Shown: positions 23,768-36,159, counted from the first letter of the stretch. The stretch: 64,000 nucleotides of DNA from Clitopilus passeckerianus (GCA_944990035.1 CALYLX010000031.1:1-64000), one strand, 5' to 3'. The notes: a model not told the origin generated them from the letters alone. A program made the numbers and translations.

Positions 23768-25413
23768 TTATCCAGTCCATGTATGGAGTACGTGGTCGTA
23801 AAACGAGCATGTTGCAATCAATCGCGGTGCCCACTCTACTGGTTGGGCTTCCCACGACCAGTCAGCTCCGTACGCCATAGATTCATGCTTCTCGAAATGT
23901 TTCAACGTGCCGGAGAAGTTGACACTGCTGTCTGCACCCTCTTCCATGTTCAGGCCATCGAATCGGATGACGCGGGCGCCTGAATGCATACACGCCACTA
24001 GGAGGGTGTCGCACCGAGTAGGGGATGGATGCCACTTGACCCGCCAAGCTCCTCCACCAACATCTACCAAACATCCTTGATGTGAGTATGTGATACGCAA
24101 CATCCAGTGGCTAGTTACCAGCTTCGGTGAGGGGCCTGTAAGGATTACGAACGTCGAAGAGCCGGACGGTGTTATTGTAGCTAAAACAGTTTGATTATTG
24201 AGATCGCAATGCATCTGTAACTCGAAGGTTATATTACCTCCCAACCGCAATGAGGTTTTCTATGTAAGGATGACTCTGTATCGAGGTAACCCCGGCATCG
24301 AAGCTAGAAACATACGTTTGAGCAAGGGCGCATGGAAAAAGGGGGATAAAGAATGGGACCGTTTATTGACGAAAGTTGGCTGATCAAAACCAGCTCTTAT
24401 GTCCCACCCCTTCAGTTTCAGGTCGTCACCTCCTGTAAAACCGTCTGATTAACCTTGTAAACACCAATATACTCTTGGCCAACTAACCGGAATATATGAT
24501 ATCAGTGTTCCAGTAGTCCCATGCGACTGCCCAAGGTTCAAAGTCGTGAGCATGCCATGTATTTGTAACTTGCAAAACCTTGTCTTCTGTCGGGCGAAGG
24601 AGACAGAGATTGCCGTCACTCGATGAGACAACAAGATCCCCCAAGGTCCTGTGAAGCATGAAGATACCATACTTTGAACAGAGAAAACTGAAACGCCCTT
24701 ACTCCGTGGGTGAACGGCGATTAGACCAATCCAGAGACAGGCAAAGGACATCGCTAGAGGCAATTGATATTTCCTGATAGATGTCCATCGAGTCTTGAGT
24801 CCTTCTCTATTGGAACGTGAGTGGCTCCAAAGAGTAGCAGGGTTAGACAAGACGACCAACATCCCAAGCGTCTGGGCCTGCCTTTTCCCAAGTCATTAAC
24901 ACTACTTTGCCGTCAACCTGTGCCATTGCCAGAAGCGGTTTAGAGTCGGCAGTCCGATGGCACCTAGACCAAGGTCAATGTCAAGCGCTCCAAAGAAAAC
25001 CTGTATCCCAGTCTGACCACTTGACGTCCGTTATAGCAGGCAGAAAGATCCTTTCCTTTACTTTACTAAGAACAAAGGAAATTAGCTAAGGTATTGCCTC
25101 AGTAGGTTACGGCGCACAAGGTAAGACCTTGAGAGCGATCGGAGTCCATTTGGAGAACCAGGCATTCGCCCACCCTTTTCTGAGGCTTGGGAGGTTGAGG
25201 GTTTTCAGGCTCATACTCAAGCTCTGAGTTGTCTGTGTTCCATGGTAAAGAAACTGCTGGCTCGGGCTTCGATTCTTCGATCAGCTTGTATGTTCCACAA
25301 ACAAAAAGATCTGTGGCCTTTGGGTGAGGGCAGAACTCCACAGTATCTGCCGGGAATATTGTGTCGAAACAGACCATGATCGTTTGAAAGTTGGTGAAAC
25401 GGCAAATATCCAT
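23768..25413 (-). CDS. DPH7: DPH7, diphthine methylesterase (WD40 protein)
   Basis: WD40 enzyme that demethylates methylated diphthine on elongation factor 2, late in diphthamide synthesis. The N-terminus carries FPADTVEFCPHP then LFVCGTYKLIEES, matching the family's opening. Later exons include GVTSIQSHPYIENLIAVG and LFDVRNPYRPLTEAG. The last exons carry AWRVKWHPSPTRCDTLLVAC, MHSGARVIRFDGLN, SMAYGADWSW and the ending LIATCSFYDHVLHTWTG at 23768, all diagnostic of DPH7. About nine exons. Two in-frame ATGs are possible: 25413 (MDICRFTNF) and the later MVCFDTIFPADT; the latter fits family length better. No lesion noticed, though middle exons were only partly traced. Confidence 0.85.
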
Positions 25414-26304
25414 AAACCCATCTTGATCTCCCCGATGCGTCGACCTGATCACGCTCAGTCATAAGGACGCCTGTGTAGCTCTGTACTTATGAGGTTACAT
25501 TTCCCCAGCATCTCAAGGAACGCAAGGGTCCCGAGTTCGACCCTCAGCATGGGCACTTATGTGGAGAAATAGCATATACTTTTTATTTCTGAGAAAGCTC
25601 ATCCTCAGGCTGATCGGCGTGTGATCACCTAGGTGAGGCTAGGTCTGGAACTTCTGATCATCTCTTCCCCATTACGCTACGAGCAATATTCCATAAAAGA
25701 GAAAAAAATCTCAATAAATCACTCTTCAGGCCTTTGATCACTATGCCTCCGAGAGATGCGCCACGCGGATACTCCTCCTGATAGAGTCGTTTGGACGGGA
25801 AGCCTCGGTGATGTTTGAGATTAGATTTATAGGTTCGACAACCGTCGACGCAAGAAATATGATTTTCGCAAATTCACACGCATGGTACCAACACATGATT
25901 TGTGTTTGGACGTAACCGTCTGGACGAGAGAGTATAGCTCGGAATAGTATTCGTCCGCTTGTCATTTTCTTTCCCGCTTGGCCGCGGTGGGCTATTTCTT
26001 CTGTTTTCTGGTGGTCTTTGAGAGTCTGATGCAAGTCACAAGGTCGGTTCCCTAGTCCCGCGTCGGGCTTTAAAATTAAAGAGGGTTTACGGTGGGGTTC
26101 CGCCACTGTGTTTACTAGTTGAGTGTTCACCCAAGTCACGCTTCAAACTTTAGCGCCCATTTACTGGTTGGCCTTATTAGTTTCTCAAGCCGCTGACTAA
26201 GCCTCTTTATATACCTTCCCCATCCGTGAGCCGCGCTCAACACGGGCCACTGGTAACTTTCTCCAGACCACTTGGCCACTAATTCCTACTGATTTGTTAA
26301 TCCC
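25414..26304. other. No gene recognised between DPH7 and UBC9
   Basis: This contains the 5' regions of both genes. A 132-codon minus-strand frame (25741-26139) has no motif or intron pattern and is probably chance. A tRNA-like stretch at 25469-25554 was rejected (see rejected items). Confidence 0.45.
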
Positions 26305-27331
26305 ATGGCTGGCATCTGCAGAGCTCGCTTGGCCGAAGAACGCAAGCAATGGAGGAAAGACCACCCATTTGTGAGTGAGAGATTTCTGCATTGTTTTAGT
26401 CAACGCCCTGGGACCCACGTGCTGGATGCTCGCGTTTATTACGCGCCGTGGTCGGGATCCCTGCGTCTGAACTTGCTCTGCTTGCTCCAGACAAATTCTT
26501 ATCGTCTCATTCGATGCGGATGGTAGCCTGACCGAAGATTACTGATGTGCCTTTCCATAGGGCTTCTACGCAAAACCAACGAAAGCCACTGATGGTTCTA
26601 TGAACCTGATGGAATGGGAGGTGGGCATTCCAGGAAAAGCTAATGTAGGTACAAAATGAATCGTTGCTACACCGGGAACCGGTCGGATCGCTAATTTTCT
26701 TATCTCATCTGATACTCATGATACTTCTTTCAGACACCATGGGAAGGTGGCTTGTTCAAACTCATGGTGACATTCCCTGAGGGTGTGTTTTCTCTTCTGT
26801 GAGAAAAAGACACGATGCTGATACGGATTGCCTCTTCTTCAGATTACCCCTCAAAGCCACCGAAATGTAGCCTATTTTTTTACTGGACCTAATAAGATCT
26901 GACCTGCTTTGAACAGGCAAATTTACGCCACCTCTTTTCCACCCTAACGTGTACCCCTCTGGGACCGTTTGTCTCTCCATCCTGGATGAAGAGAAATCGT
27001 GGAAGCCGGCCATTACAATCAAGCAGGTTCGTACAGTCGTCTTCCTTGACCAACATGGTTTCAAACAACGGAAGTCTAGATCCTTCTAGGCATACAGGAT
27101 CTACTTGACGATCCAAACGTCAATGATCCAGCACAAAGTGATGCCTATACGATGTTCAAGTGAGTTTCGTTGGGTAGTGCTTGAGGCCATGAATAGTGAC
27201 CAACACATTGCAAGGAACGACAAGGTTGCATATGAGTAAGTAGACTAATATACTGAATCAAAGGTTTCCCACTGACGAGACTACATAGGCGGAGGGTGCG
27301 TGCCCAAGCAAGAGAAAACGTTCCTAAGTAG
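26305..27331 (+). CDS. UBC9: UBC9, SUMO-conjugating E2 enzyme
   Basis: Takes SUMO from the E1 and transfers it to target lysines, mainly in the nucleus. The N-terminus [20 protein letters not shown] is the family start with its SUMO-binding basic helix. Next come [57 protein letters not shown] and [17 protein letters not shown], which holds the catalytic cysteine. [20 protein letters not shown] and [18 protein letters not shown] follow. It ends ARENVPK with TAG at 27329-27331. About 158 residues, the normal length. Six or more short introns, all GT-AG. Intact. Confidence 0.96.
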
Positions 27332-28051
27332 GGTTTGCGAGTGGCTCATGCCGGGGTTTGTTTTTTGTTGCGTGGTCTCCTACCAATGTAAACTCTGTTT
27401 CATCAATTTAGCAAGGTCGTTCCAGTTCTCTATTACTGCTCCATGCCAGTCTGAATAACAATATCTAATAACCCATGGCGCTGAGGCACTACACTTCCCA
27501 GGGTCGCCTTGCGGTCTTTCTATTCCGCTCACCTGATTTCATTGGAGACATGCAGATGCTACCCATCTACCAGTGTTGCTCGATTCAGATGCATACTGAC
27601 TACTTCCGCAAAATGTCGCTACACGTTATAGGAAGTGGGGTGTGTATTCACTTCCCGGCTTTGATCAATGCCAAAAGCTTCCATGCACATTTCCCATGCG
27701 TCGTCTGTATAGTCATGGCTACGAGTAGGATATCGAATTGGACATCTTTGAGAAATATGAGACGCCTCAACGTCAGAATTTCCTTCAAATGTGTTCCGAG
27801 CATAAGGGTCAAACAAAGAATGTCTGCAAGTGTAGCGCGCTGGGAAAAGGCCTAAAAAGCTCTTTTCTCATCCTCAATTTATTGCCAGGATGAGTTCCAA
27901 GGATGTCCTTCCAGAGCCGAGGGTCCCCTGATCGAGGACAACCGCATTTGGAGGACGACCGTCATGGCCGTTGGGCGACGCGGAGGCATTCACTGGCACC
28001 CCTCACGCATTCAACACCATCCTCCGGGTCTGCGTCTCGAAACCTAGATTA
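27332..28051. other. No firm gene between UBC9 and the next gene
   Basis: Frames on both strands around 27475-27855 lack motifs. The minus frame 27816-27619, with HDYTDDAWEMCMEAFGID, reads somewhat protein-like, so a small unknown minus-strand gene or remnant cannot be excluded. Confidence 0.35.
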
Positions 28052-29303
28052 ATGGCTGTTCCTCCTGCAATCCTCAACATTCATACACCAACGACGTCTT
28101 TCGCGATTGTTCACTCCCGTACGGGCTCGGCTGGCTAATTAACATGATTCATCCAAGGACTCACCTAGAATGTTATTCTCCCAGTGACGCAGAATACCCT
28201 ACGGGATCTATATGACACCCTCAGCAGAAAAGCACACACAACGTATCATGGCGCCCGTGTCGGGCCAGGCTGGCTAAAGTATGAGTTCAATGATTCTGTC
28301 TGGAACCTTGATGATGGTATGTACAAGCAACACTTTCACTTTCACCTAGTTAAACCTAAAATAACTAGACTCGGACTACACAATATTTGTATGGAGGCAA
28401 CAGCAGACACCAATGTCTATAACTTCTGTGCCTTCTGGGAGCAGCATTTCGTCGCACCTGGCTCCCCCATCTATTTCTAGCCCGATTCCTGCTCAACCGG
28501 TACCATCCCAGCCTCAAACGCCGACTCTACATCTCCACAATCCCACTCAACCTCTGCCCGGCCCAACTGACTATCAGAACCCCTCATATTATTTATTCAA
28601 TCCAGCCCGGGCTCGGGCATCCGGGAGGGGTATTTCTCCGTCACCTTCAATTAGAACTAAGAAATCGACGAAGAGCAAACGCACCACTGGCACCGCTAAC
28701 GATGATGCGGGCTCCTTGACCGAGGATGGTGTACCGAAACACAAGAAAGAATTCAACAGGTTCCACTCTGAGAATGGTGTACGGACCGTCATGGGAAGCA
28801 TCGGTCCTGTGCAGAATGGTAAGCACTTTTCATGAAGTCTTAACATCCAATTACTCAGCGGTACTTTTGCAGTACGTATGTTGCTGAAGAATGGCTACCG
28901 TCATGTCTACATATCCCGCAAGTTTGCGATCAAATACGGATTCATCCCAAAGAACGCGACACTGGGATACTACGGTTATTCTGGTCTAGTGAACATTGGT
29001 GTCTGGCCTATCACTTTGACATCCTCCACACAAGCTACCTCCCATCCTGATGCACCATCTCAAACTCAGCCCTCAAAGCAGTCCAATGGGATAGTGAAGC
29101 CCACAACTGTCACAACTCCTGTGTACTTGTCTGAAGAACCACATTTCGACGTTGTTCTGGGAAGGTCTTTCTTCGAGAAGAGGAAGATAAGACTGAATGG
29201 CATGGACCCTACAGATATTGTCTGCATGGATACAGGAGAGAAGATAGAGTGTGAGCTCGTTATTCTTAAGGACGGAAGGGGTGAGATCGTCACAGTAACA
29301 TGA
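28052..29303 (+). CDS. Conserved-looking hypothetical protein, possibly with a retropepsin-like C-terminal fold
   Basis: Not recognised as a named family. The best model starts MAVPPAILNIHTPTTSFAIV at 28052. An intron joins HS to LTQNTLRDLYDTLSRKAHTT, and another joins NLDD to DSDYTIFVWRQQQTP, a short N-terminal module that could be ubiquitin- or PB1-like. A Pro/Ser-rich linker and a basic stretch (RTKKSTKSKRTTG) follow. The C-terminal domain has RMLLKNGYRHVYISRKFAIK and HFDVVLGRSFFEKRKIRLN, then CMDTGEKIECELVILKDGR and ends EIVTVT. The pattern DVVLGRSFF resembles the hydrophobic-Leu-Gly motif of retropepsin-like folds, but I see no catalytic DTG/DSG, so activity is doubtful. Three clean introns and good coding character support a real gene. 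Confidence 0.7.
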
Positions 29304-29513
29304 AGTGCATAAGTGAGGTCTCTTTGGGGGGTTTGGGCCAACTGGTAAATTAGCTCGTGGACATTTTGTATTGAATTAGGCTTCGTAGACATGCATATAG
29401 CGAGCAAAACGATGTGCAGATTAGGCGTGATTAATTGACACTGTATCCGTTCATCTAGGTATGAATAGATAGTGGTCCGACAAATCGTAAGCTAAATTGT
29501 GGTCATAACGCTA

Positions 29514-30494
29514 TCATCGACCAATCTTCAGGCGAGTCGCACGAGTTGCCTTTCTCCTCTTCTTCAGCCTGTGAGTTGAAGTGGTTAGCAAATATAATAT
29601 ATATGAAGCGAGAAATACTGACTTATGCTTCTTCATCTTCTTTCGCCTCTTCCTCTTGGTGCTGTCCATCGTGACGTCCTCCCAATCTCTCTCCATCTGC
29701 TCCTTCATCTCAACCCTGTCGACCTCTTTCGTGACATCAAGACCTAAGCGACGCATCGTATCTTCCCAGGCGACAGCAGCACCAGCATGGGTCATCGTCA
29801 GCGCTCTGCCCAATTGTCGTGCAGCTGCAGCATCAGCATCCAACGTTGCCTCTGGGGATTCATCAAGCAACCATGTGGACCGCTGTCCAGAAGCTGCATT
29901 CACAGCGGCTTCTGATGACAGGTCAACGGGAGGCGTCGGCCCGAATGTGCTATTGCCAGGCGGCGACTCGATAATGGAGCCGGGAGTAGAGAGGAGAAGG
30001 AGAGGTCGGTGCAGGGAGAAGAACTGATGGATCTTGAAGTCCTTTGCGGTGACTGAGGGATGTCGCTGTTGTTGCATGCCGCGGAGGAGTGCATGCAAAG
30101 AGCGTTCGTGAGCAACACTGTCAACAGCTGGCGGGTTGGAAGGAGCTTCTGTAGCAGCCACATTGGCAGACCCCGAAGACGAGGACGCCTCTCCAGGTGC
30201 TTGCCCTTGTTCCGACTTGGCGCTGATGCCAGAGCTACTAGTTGGTCCTGTATGCACGTTGTCGACGGGCTCGGTCGTCGACGTCTCTTTCGGCTTGTTA
30301 GCGCTGTGCTTGTTGGCCGCATTGGCAGGAACGACAGCTTTCGGCACTTTGGTCGAATTGAAGTAGCGTCCATTTCCTCCGCCGCCGCCAGACTTGTTCG
30401 AGGAGAAGAAGGATGAGTAGGCTCTAGAGCCTGTACTCAATCCTGGGGATTGTCGATGATAGCGTAGTACTCTTGTAAGAGTAGACGCCGACAT
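29514..30494 (-). CDS. COX24: COX24 / mitoribosomal protein mS38
   Basis: Mitochondrial small-subunit protein (mS38; AURKAIP1 in animals), needed in yeast for COX1 mRNA processing and translation. The diagnostic part is the very basic C-terminus: KRKRRKKMKKHK, an intron (29580-29635 region), then LKKRRKATRATRLKIGR. The start MSASTLTRVLRYHRQSPGL at 30494 gives a presequence; the TTG upstream is not a start. Between them lie a Gly/Ser/Ala/Pro-rich low-complexity stretch and a moderately conserved middle (FKIHQFFSLHRPLLLLSTPG, RQLGRALTMTHAGAAVAWED, LGLDVTKEVDRVEMKEQMER). About 300 residues is long for the family, but basidiomycete members often carry such N-terminal extensions. Confidence 0.82.
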   Translation of the reverse strand: MSASTLTRVLRYHRQSPGLSTGSRAYSSFFSSNKSGGGGGNGRYFNSTKVPKAVVPANAANKHSANKPKETSTTEPVDNVHTGPTSSSGISAKSEQGQAPGEASSSSGSANVAATEAPSNPPAVDSVAHERSLHALLRGMQQQRHPSVTAKDFKIHQFFSLHRPLLLLSTPGSIIESPPGNSTFGPTPPVDLSSEAAVNAASGQRSTWLLDESPEATLDADAAAARQLGRALTMTHAGAAVAWEDTMRRLGLDVTKEVDRVEMKEQMERDWEDVTMDSTKRKRRKKMKKHKSVFLASYILYLLTTSTHRLKKRRKATRATRLKIGR

Positions 30495-31166
30495 CGTAGA
30501 AGATGGTGAGAGCAAGACTAAGGCCCTCAATCACTTTCACTGTGGTGTTGACGAAAACAGCAACGTCTGCTGAGTAGCACTGAAAGGACACAGCCACCGG
30601 CCATTGCCGAGCTTTTTCGCCGATTCACCAAGGCAAGACTCGGAAAACGAATGGGCTTGGTCGCTCTCAAACCTCGGAAAAGAGCTGTTAGAATTGATTC
30701 CTCAGATAACTTGCGATACGAAAGACTGTCTCAGAGAAACTTAAACGCTCTGTAGCACACTCATTGGATCCAAGACAGCTCTCGACTGCACCAATGTCAT
30801 CTTTTTGGGACCTGATATAGTATTGGTGACACCGCAGGGCTAAACACTGGAAGGGAATGCTCCCTCCATACTTGTTGAACCATGTTGAAGCGCCCACGGG
30901 ACCTGAGCGCTTGAGGGTGTATCCCTTCTGCTCTTGATTTCAGAATTGTATTCGCATGTAATCGCATTTCCTATCCTAAGGTTACAAAATCTCGCCTACA
31001 ATGTGTTGATCTTCGGTCTGAGGCACTAGGGACATAGGATCCCCCACCACATGACCTTTGCACCCGGCAACACCAGCAGTTTACAGACTTCTATCAATCC
31101 TTGGACACTCCGGCAACCACGCGGCTGCTACCGAGTGTAGGTGTGGTGATAGGCAGTGATATGTGG
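30495..31166. other. No gene recognised between COX24 and CLP1
   Basis: Upstream region of COX24 and 3' region of CLP1, both on the minus strand. The only frames are short and without motifs. Confidence 0.45.
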
Positions 31167-33028
31167 TTACAAGTCTTGCCATTCCAACGAGCCAACGATA
31201 GCAGTCTTGCCAATGACAGAGCTTTGATTGGGCGACAATATCGTCATCTTGCGATTGGGAATGTCGAGGTTGGTGCTATATCATTGATGAGGAAGGAGAG
31301 ATGGTATGAACGGCCGATCAGTTCGCGATAGGATTCGCACTGGGGAATCAACTTACACCACGAGGAAACCGATGACAGTCAGATCCAGAAGCTCCTCATC
31401 GTACCTCTCATTTTCGTCAGGATCAGGCGATGAAAGCAAGCCAAGAACAGCATTGATTAACCCGGAACCTGGTGCCGCTGGGTCGACTGGAACTGGCTGC
31501 ATTTCGGACACGACGCGTGCCGCTCCAATGGGAAGAGCAGACGAAGGTGCCATAGTTGCTAAGAACGATGTCAGTCTTCGCCTGCTTCGACCTGGGCCAC
31601 GATTGACTCACCGGCGCCAATGCGGTAGACAGTTAAATCTGAGAAGTTGATCACAGTTGAGGAGGGTGCAAGAATGAGATCTGCGGCGAGCTCGCCGCCT
31701 AGAGTTGTATTTTCCACACCTACTGGCGGTTCAATATTATGGCCGTACATGTACGAGTGCAGTTGGTTGTTTAGGAGTCGCTGATGGTAGGCGTGATCCA
31801 GTTCTACAACCTAGACCGAGAATTAGGAAGCTAAGGAAACAGGGTACAGAAACCTTACTCCGCCTGACTTGGGAATCTTCACAACTGCGAGGCGCGAGCC
31901 ATACGTTCGTTGCATTTCAACATTCATTTTTTCATGACCAACGATGAGAATAGTATTAACTGCGACAAAAATAGTCAGTGCTCTGAACGACTGCGTCTGG
32001 AATACCCTGACGCACTTCGAAAGGCATCCACACAAGCTTTGATGAGTTTCTGACGATGATCCGCCGGACCAGATGCAAACGAGGATGGGGTGTCGACAAT
32101 GACTCCTGCAACTCTAGCTGTGAAAAGGTGAACTCGAGCTCAATGTGCTTTGAGGATTGTGAATACCATCTTCGTCTGAGTCAAACCTCTCGCTCACATT
32201 CTCCCCCAAGTTCCGTATTGTCCTCTCCATTAGCAGCGGGTTGCGTGTCGTCTCTGTATGTCCGTACCAATATACCAAAGGTAACAGGGCGTTGGAGGAA
32301 ATGTTTGCTGGCGCCGAACTGGCAGCAGAACCAAAGGTACTGGTAGGGGTGCCTGTGTGCAAGGGTGCGGTTATCGGAGACACAGAGAGCGCCCCGGGCA
32401 CGGCCCATCCGCCTTCTCCAGGATCCACGTTGGCAAGCAGCGGACACCATCCTTGTCCTGCACGCACGGCATAGTTAACCAAGGTTTTGCAGACCGTGGT
32501 TTTGCCCGAGTTCTCTGGCCCTAACACAAGGACTCGTGGGGGATCAGTGCTCGACGCAGGATCGTCGTCGTGTGTTGGGGAGCCGTGAACAGTTCGTAAA
32601 GCACGGACACGCATCTGTTCAAGTGCGATGTGGACATTGGCATAGGGTGACATTGGCGTTTCGTCCGATACATACTCAGTCGATGGCCTGCCTGTAACGT
32701 GCCGAATGGCGGGTAAGATTTCGTGAAGAGCGAGGATGTAAACTGCCATATCTCTATTGTGCAACCTTCCCATGTAAACACGGCTGCTTTGGCTTCTTGG
32801 CCAAAAAGATAAGGTTTGCCTTCCACCAGCTCAGATCCAAAGATCTCAGCGCGGCCGTGCACAAGCTGAAGAGAATTTGCAAGAACGTGTCAGATCAGTG
32901 CGATACCAAGCACAATGAAGAAATACCTTGATAATAAGTGATGTGCCAGGATCGAGCTCGAATCTGTACTCTGTTTCTGGTTCAAGGGTCCATTCTTTGG
33001 TGTCAGCCGGGTGTTCTTCAGAGCTCAT
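31167..33028 (-). CDS. CLP1: CLP1, mRNA cleavage/polyadenylation factor IA subunit
   Basis: Nuclear 3'-end processing factor (CF IA with Pcf11) with a P-loop of the polynucleotide-kinase type. It starts MSSEEHPADTKEWTLEPETE at 33028. Next come RFELDPGTSLIIKV, VHGRAEIFGSELVEGKPYLF and the Walker A VLVLGPENSGKTTVCKTLVN, then LLANVDPGEGGWAVPGALSV, PLVYWYGHTETTRNP, AGVIVDTPSSF and TILVVGHEKMNVEMQRTYG. The C-terminal domain includes ENERYDEELLDLTVIGFLVV and KMTILSPNQSSVIGKTAIVG, ending EWQDL at 31167. The intron after GCTIEIWQ uses donor GTTTAC and acceptor GGCAG and restores PSTEYVSDETPM. About eight exons; no break seen. Fungal CLP1 usually lacks kinase activity although it binds ATP. Confidence 0.93.
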
Positions 33029-33809
33029 ACCAACAACTTGGAATTTTTGAAAAGAGTGACAATTCACACCAACTCCAGAGCCAGTCAAAATAATATTATT
33101 GGAAAACGTTCCAACAGCTAACTGTAAAGTGAAACCGGTGATGAACTCGATGAGAGTTCGGGAACGAAAGCGATGGCGTCGTGAACTGGTTGTGAACGAA
33201 CAAACCAAACTCAGTGCCGTTAGTGGCCGTGTTTCGCCAGTCTCCTCACAAATCACTTGGTATTAGCGCTCACGGTGCAAAACGGTCTTGTTTCTTCACT
33301 ACTTGTTCATTACGCTAAAATGAAATTGAGATGCACATGCGTTCTCACAGCAGTGTGCCCGTGCTATTGAAATAACCTTCTATGAAGCTTTCGACCAATA
33401 TTGTTCTGCTGTGTACACTCCTTCCTGAAGCAACCGCCTAGCTTTGCCGAACAAGTTTAAAGGAACCTAGAATTCTCAGGGTGTTTCTCGGACTTAGCTA
33501 TGGACCTACAAGTGCCCTACAAGACTATGGGCTTACTCTGAGTGGAAAAGAAACTTCCATCATGTTGTTAGCGCTTGAAGGGGGTATAATTGCCTATGTC
33601 GATATCATCGGCGATTTTACAAAGGATCAGAGCTTGTCACTGCTTGATCAGGGCAGGGAAGCATGTGGCGTGTGGGAGATCTCTCACCTCGACTTCTAAG
33701 CGTCAGTGGGAGTTTGACATCTCCAAGGGTTCGCCCTGATATAAAGTTCGCTCGGGGGTCAACAGCGGGATGTAGAGGCGCTCCCATACCCATTCTCCAT
33801 CTGCCACCT
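33029..33809. other. Divergent intergenic region, CLP1 / MFS transporter
   Basis: Holds the promoters of CLP1 (minus) and the transporter (plus). No motif-bearing frame seen. Confidence 0.45.
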
Positions 33810-36159
33810 ATGGATTCTGCAAGTGAGAAGTCCAACGAAAAGCGTTCGCACGCACACGCGGTGAAGGAGACAGAGGTCGATGTTGCTGCTCTGGTCGATG
33901 CGGGCACAGAGCCACACCTCGATCCTGAGGTTGCACGGAAGCTCAGGTATGTTCAGAGTCTCCGTTCATAAGCACACACCAACAGCATTTCTGTTGCAGG
34001 AGGAAGATTGACCTCCATCTCATGCCTCTCATGTGCAGTAAGTCTAACAAACTTCGTCACTCTCTCCTCACCGTACTCAACCAGGGCGTCCAGTCATGTA
34101 TCTGTAAGTGTTCGGGTGTTTGTCACGATGACTGGCAAAAGTGACGCGACTACTACAGTATGGCGTTTGCGGACAAGATTACGCTGGGCCAATCAGCTGT
34201 TCTTGGACTAATGTTGGTGGCCAAGTCCTTCTCTCCCCTACTATTTAATAGATTGATTCCCGGTGATTTTAACAGACAGGATAACAACCTCACGCAAAAC
34301 CAATTCAACTGGCTCGGAACGATCTTCTATTTGAGTTACCTAGTTTTCGAGGTTCGATAAGTTCTTCAAATTCCTTGCTATATTTACCGACAGGACTGGC
34401 GTTCAGTGGCCTCAAAATTTTGCTCTCCAAAAACTCCCTGTCGGCAAATGGATGAGGTTAGCTACCAGTTTCCTATCCTGCACGACCAGACCTCTGAATT
34501 CCACGTAGCATCAACATTTTTATCTGGGCTGTTGCTCTGCTCTGCCATGCGGCCTGCAAGTCATTCGGAGGGCTTTTCGCAGTTCGTTTTATCCTCGGCA
34601 TGTGTGAAGGTGCCATTACCCCCGGATTCATGATTGTCACCTCGATGTTCTACACCCGTGAGGAACAGACCCGCCGTGTTGGCTACTGGTGTAGGTCAAC
34701 CTAATAATGCACAAAACTGGGCACATGATTCACTTTCGTTCCTCAGTCCTGATGAATGGCTCTGCTATCATCTTCCTTGGCTTGATCAGTTTCGGCTTGA
34801 TCCACTCAAAGGTACGCAATCTTTGGAGCCCTTAATGTCAGTGACTGAGGGCTCTGCAGACTCCCAACTTCCAAGCCTGGCAATGGCTTATGGTTGTCTG
34901 CGGTCTCGTTACCTTGCTCACCTCGGTCGTCTTTTGGTTCTTCTTCCCCGACTCCCCGGCTACCGCCAAATTCCTGACCCCGGAAGAACGAGTTCTCGCT
35001 GTCCAACGAATCAAGGTTAATCAGGCAGGTGTTGAGAACAAGACCTGGAAGAAGGATCAGTTCATAGAAGCTTTGACTGATCCGAAGACGTGGATTTTGG
35101 CACTCTTTGCTGGCGTTTCGTGAGTATACATGTGCCTGTATAAATTCGCCGTAGTATTCTGATAAAATGTTGCAGAAATGTTTTCAACTCGGTACATGAC
35201 CAGTAACCATCGACGTTTGGATCATTAGCCTAACTCATGTTGTAGCTCACCAACCAACGCCAAATTATTGTCCGTCAATTTGGATACACCCTCGGCCAAA
35301 CAACCTTGCTTGGAACGGTTGATGGCGCCATGGAGAGTAAGCCATCCCATGCTCGCGCTGAAGGTCTCTAAACTTCCCTACCCAGTTCTATGGATCCTTA
35401 TCGCTGTTGGTATGGCCTCCACAAGAGGCGTCGGTCGAGGTTTTGCCGGCGCTCTGTGCTTTATGGCTGCTATCCTCGGCGCAGTCTTGGTCAACACCTT
35501 GTCATCTCACCTCAAGGTTGGATTGTTGTTCTCATACTGGATTTCCAGTAAGTCCATCCAGTCATAATTCAATGCCCATTACTCACCAATGTCTCAGTCT
35601 TTGCTATCGCACCCTCTGCTCTGATGATTGGTTGGATTGGGAGTATAGTTGCTGGGCACACAAAAAGTGACGAAGCTATTTTCTTTTTGACCTGAAGCTT
35701 TACCTTACCCAACTCTGACCTTCAGAAACAACTGTCAACGCTATCTACTTCATTTTCTATGCCATCGGTAATGCTTTGGGCCCTTTCATGTGGAAAAAGC
35801 AATACCAGCCGAGGTAATCTATCACAGGCTATAAGCATCGTCATACTCATTATCCACGGACAGGAATCAAGTTCCTTGGATAATCATCGCTGTTTGCTGT
35901 GGCGTCTCAGCCATCCTGATGCTGGTGTTGCGCGCCCTTCTTTCTGCGGAGAACAAGAAGCGAGACCGAGAAGGATACGACGACACATACGACGATATCT
36001 ATGTTGCACATATACAAGCCGACGGAACCGTTGTCGAAAAGAAAGTTGCTAAGGTCAGTAAAGTCTTCCCAAATCGAAATACGTTTTGCCGATGAATTCG
36101 TGTAGGAATTCCTCGACCTCACAGACAAACAGAATCGTGAATTCCGATATATCCTGTAA
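33810..36159 (+). CDS. MFS transporter, anion:cation symporter (allantoate permease-like) family
   Basis: Plasma-membrane secondary transporter resembling fungal Dal5/Tna1-type permeases. It starts MDSASEKSNEKRSHAHAV, with a polar N-terminus ending in RRKIDLHLMPLMC just before the first membrane segment, as in this family. Membrane blocks in order include MAFADKITLGQSAVLGL, FNWLGTIFYLSYLVFE, ALQKLPVGKWM, FIWAVALLCHAACKSFGGLF, FILGMCEGAITPGFM then TSMFYTREEQTRRVGYW, FLMNGSAIIFLGLISFGL and WLMVVCGLVTLLTSVVFWFF. After the central loop (LTPEERVLAVQRIKVNQAG, KKDQFIEALTDPKTWILALF) a second set of six follows, ending FMWKKQYQPR and WIIIAVCCGVSAILMLVLRA. The tail ends EFLDLTDKQNREFRYIL. About a dozen introns. 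Substrate (nicotinate, allantoate, pantothenate or other) cannot be assigned. Confidence 0.87.

Noticed and set aside
25469..25554. tRNA-like stretch: 7-bp acceptor-like pairing GCCTGTG/CATGGGC and GAGTTCGACCC resembling a B box
   Set aside because: No anticodon stem can be formed, the T-stem has a mismatch and the D-arm is poor. It lies in the 5' region of DPH7 and is probably chance or a very old tRNA relic.
25741..26139. 132-codon minus-strand frame
   Set aside because: No motif, no intron logic and no ATG context that fits the neighbours; length is within what chance gives in this composition.
27475..27855. 126-codon plus-strand frame and a 65-codon antisense frame
   Set aside because: Neither shows a known motif. 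The antisense one reads more protein-like, but without flanking exons it cannot be supported.
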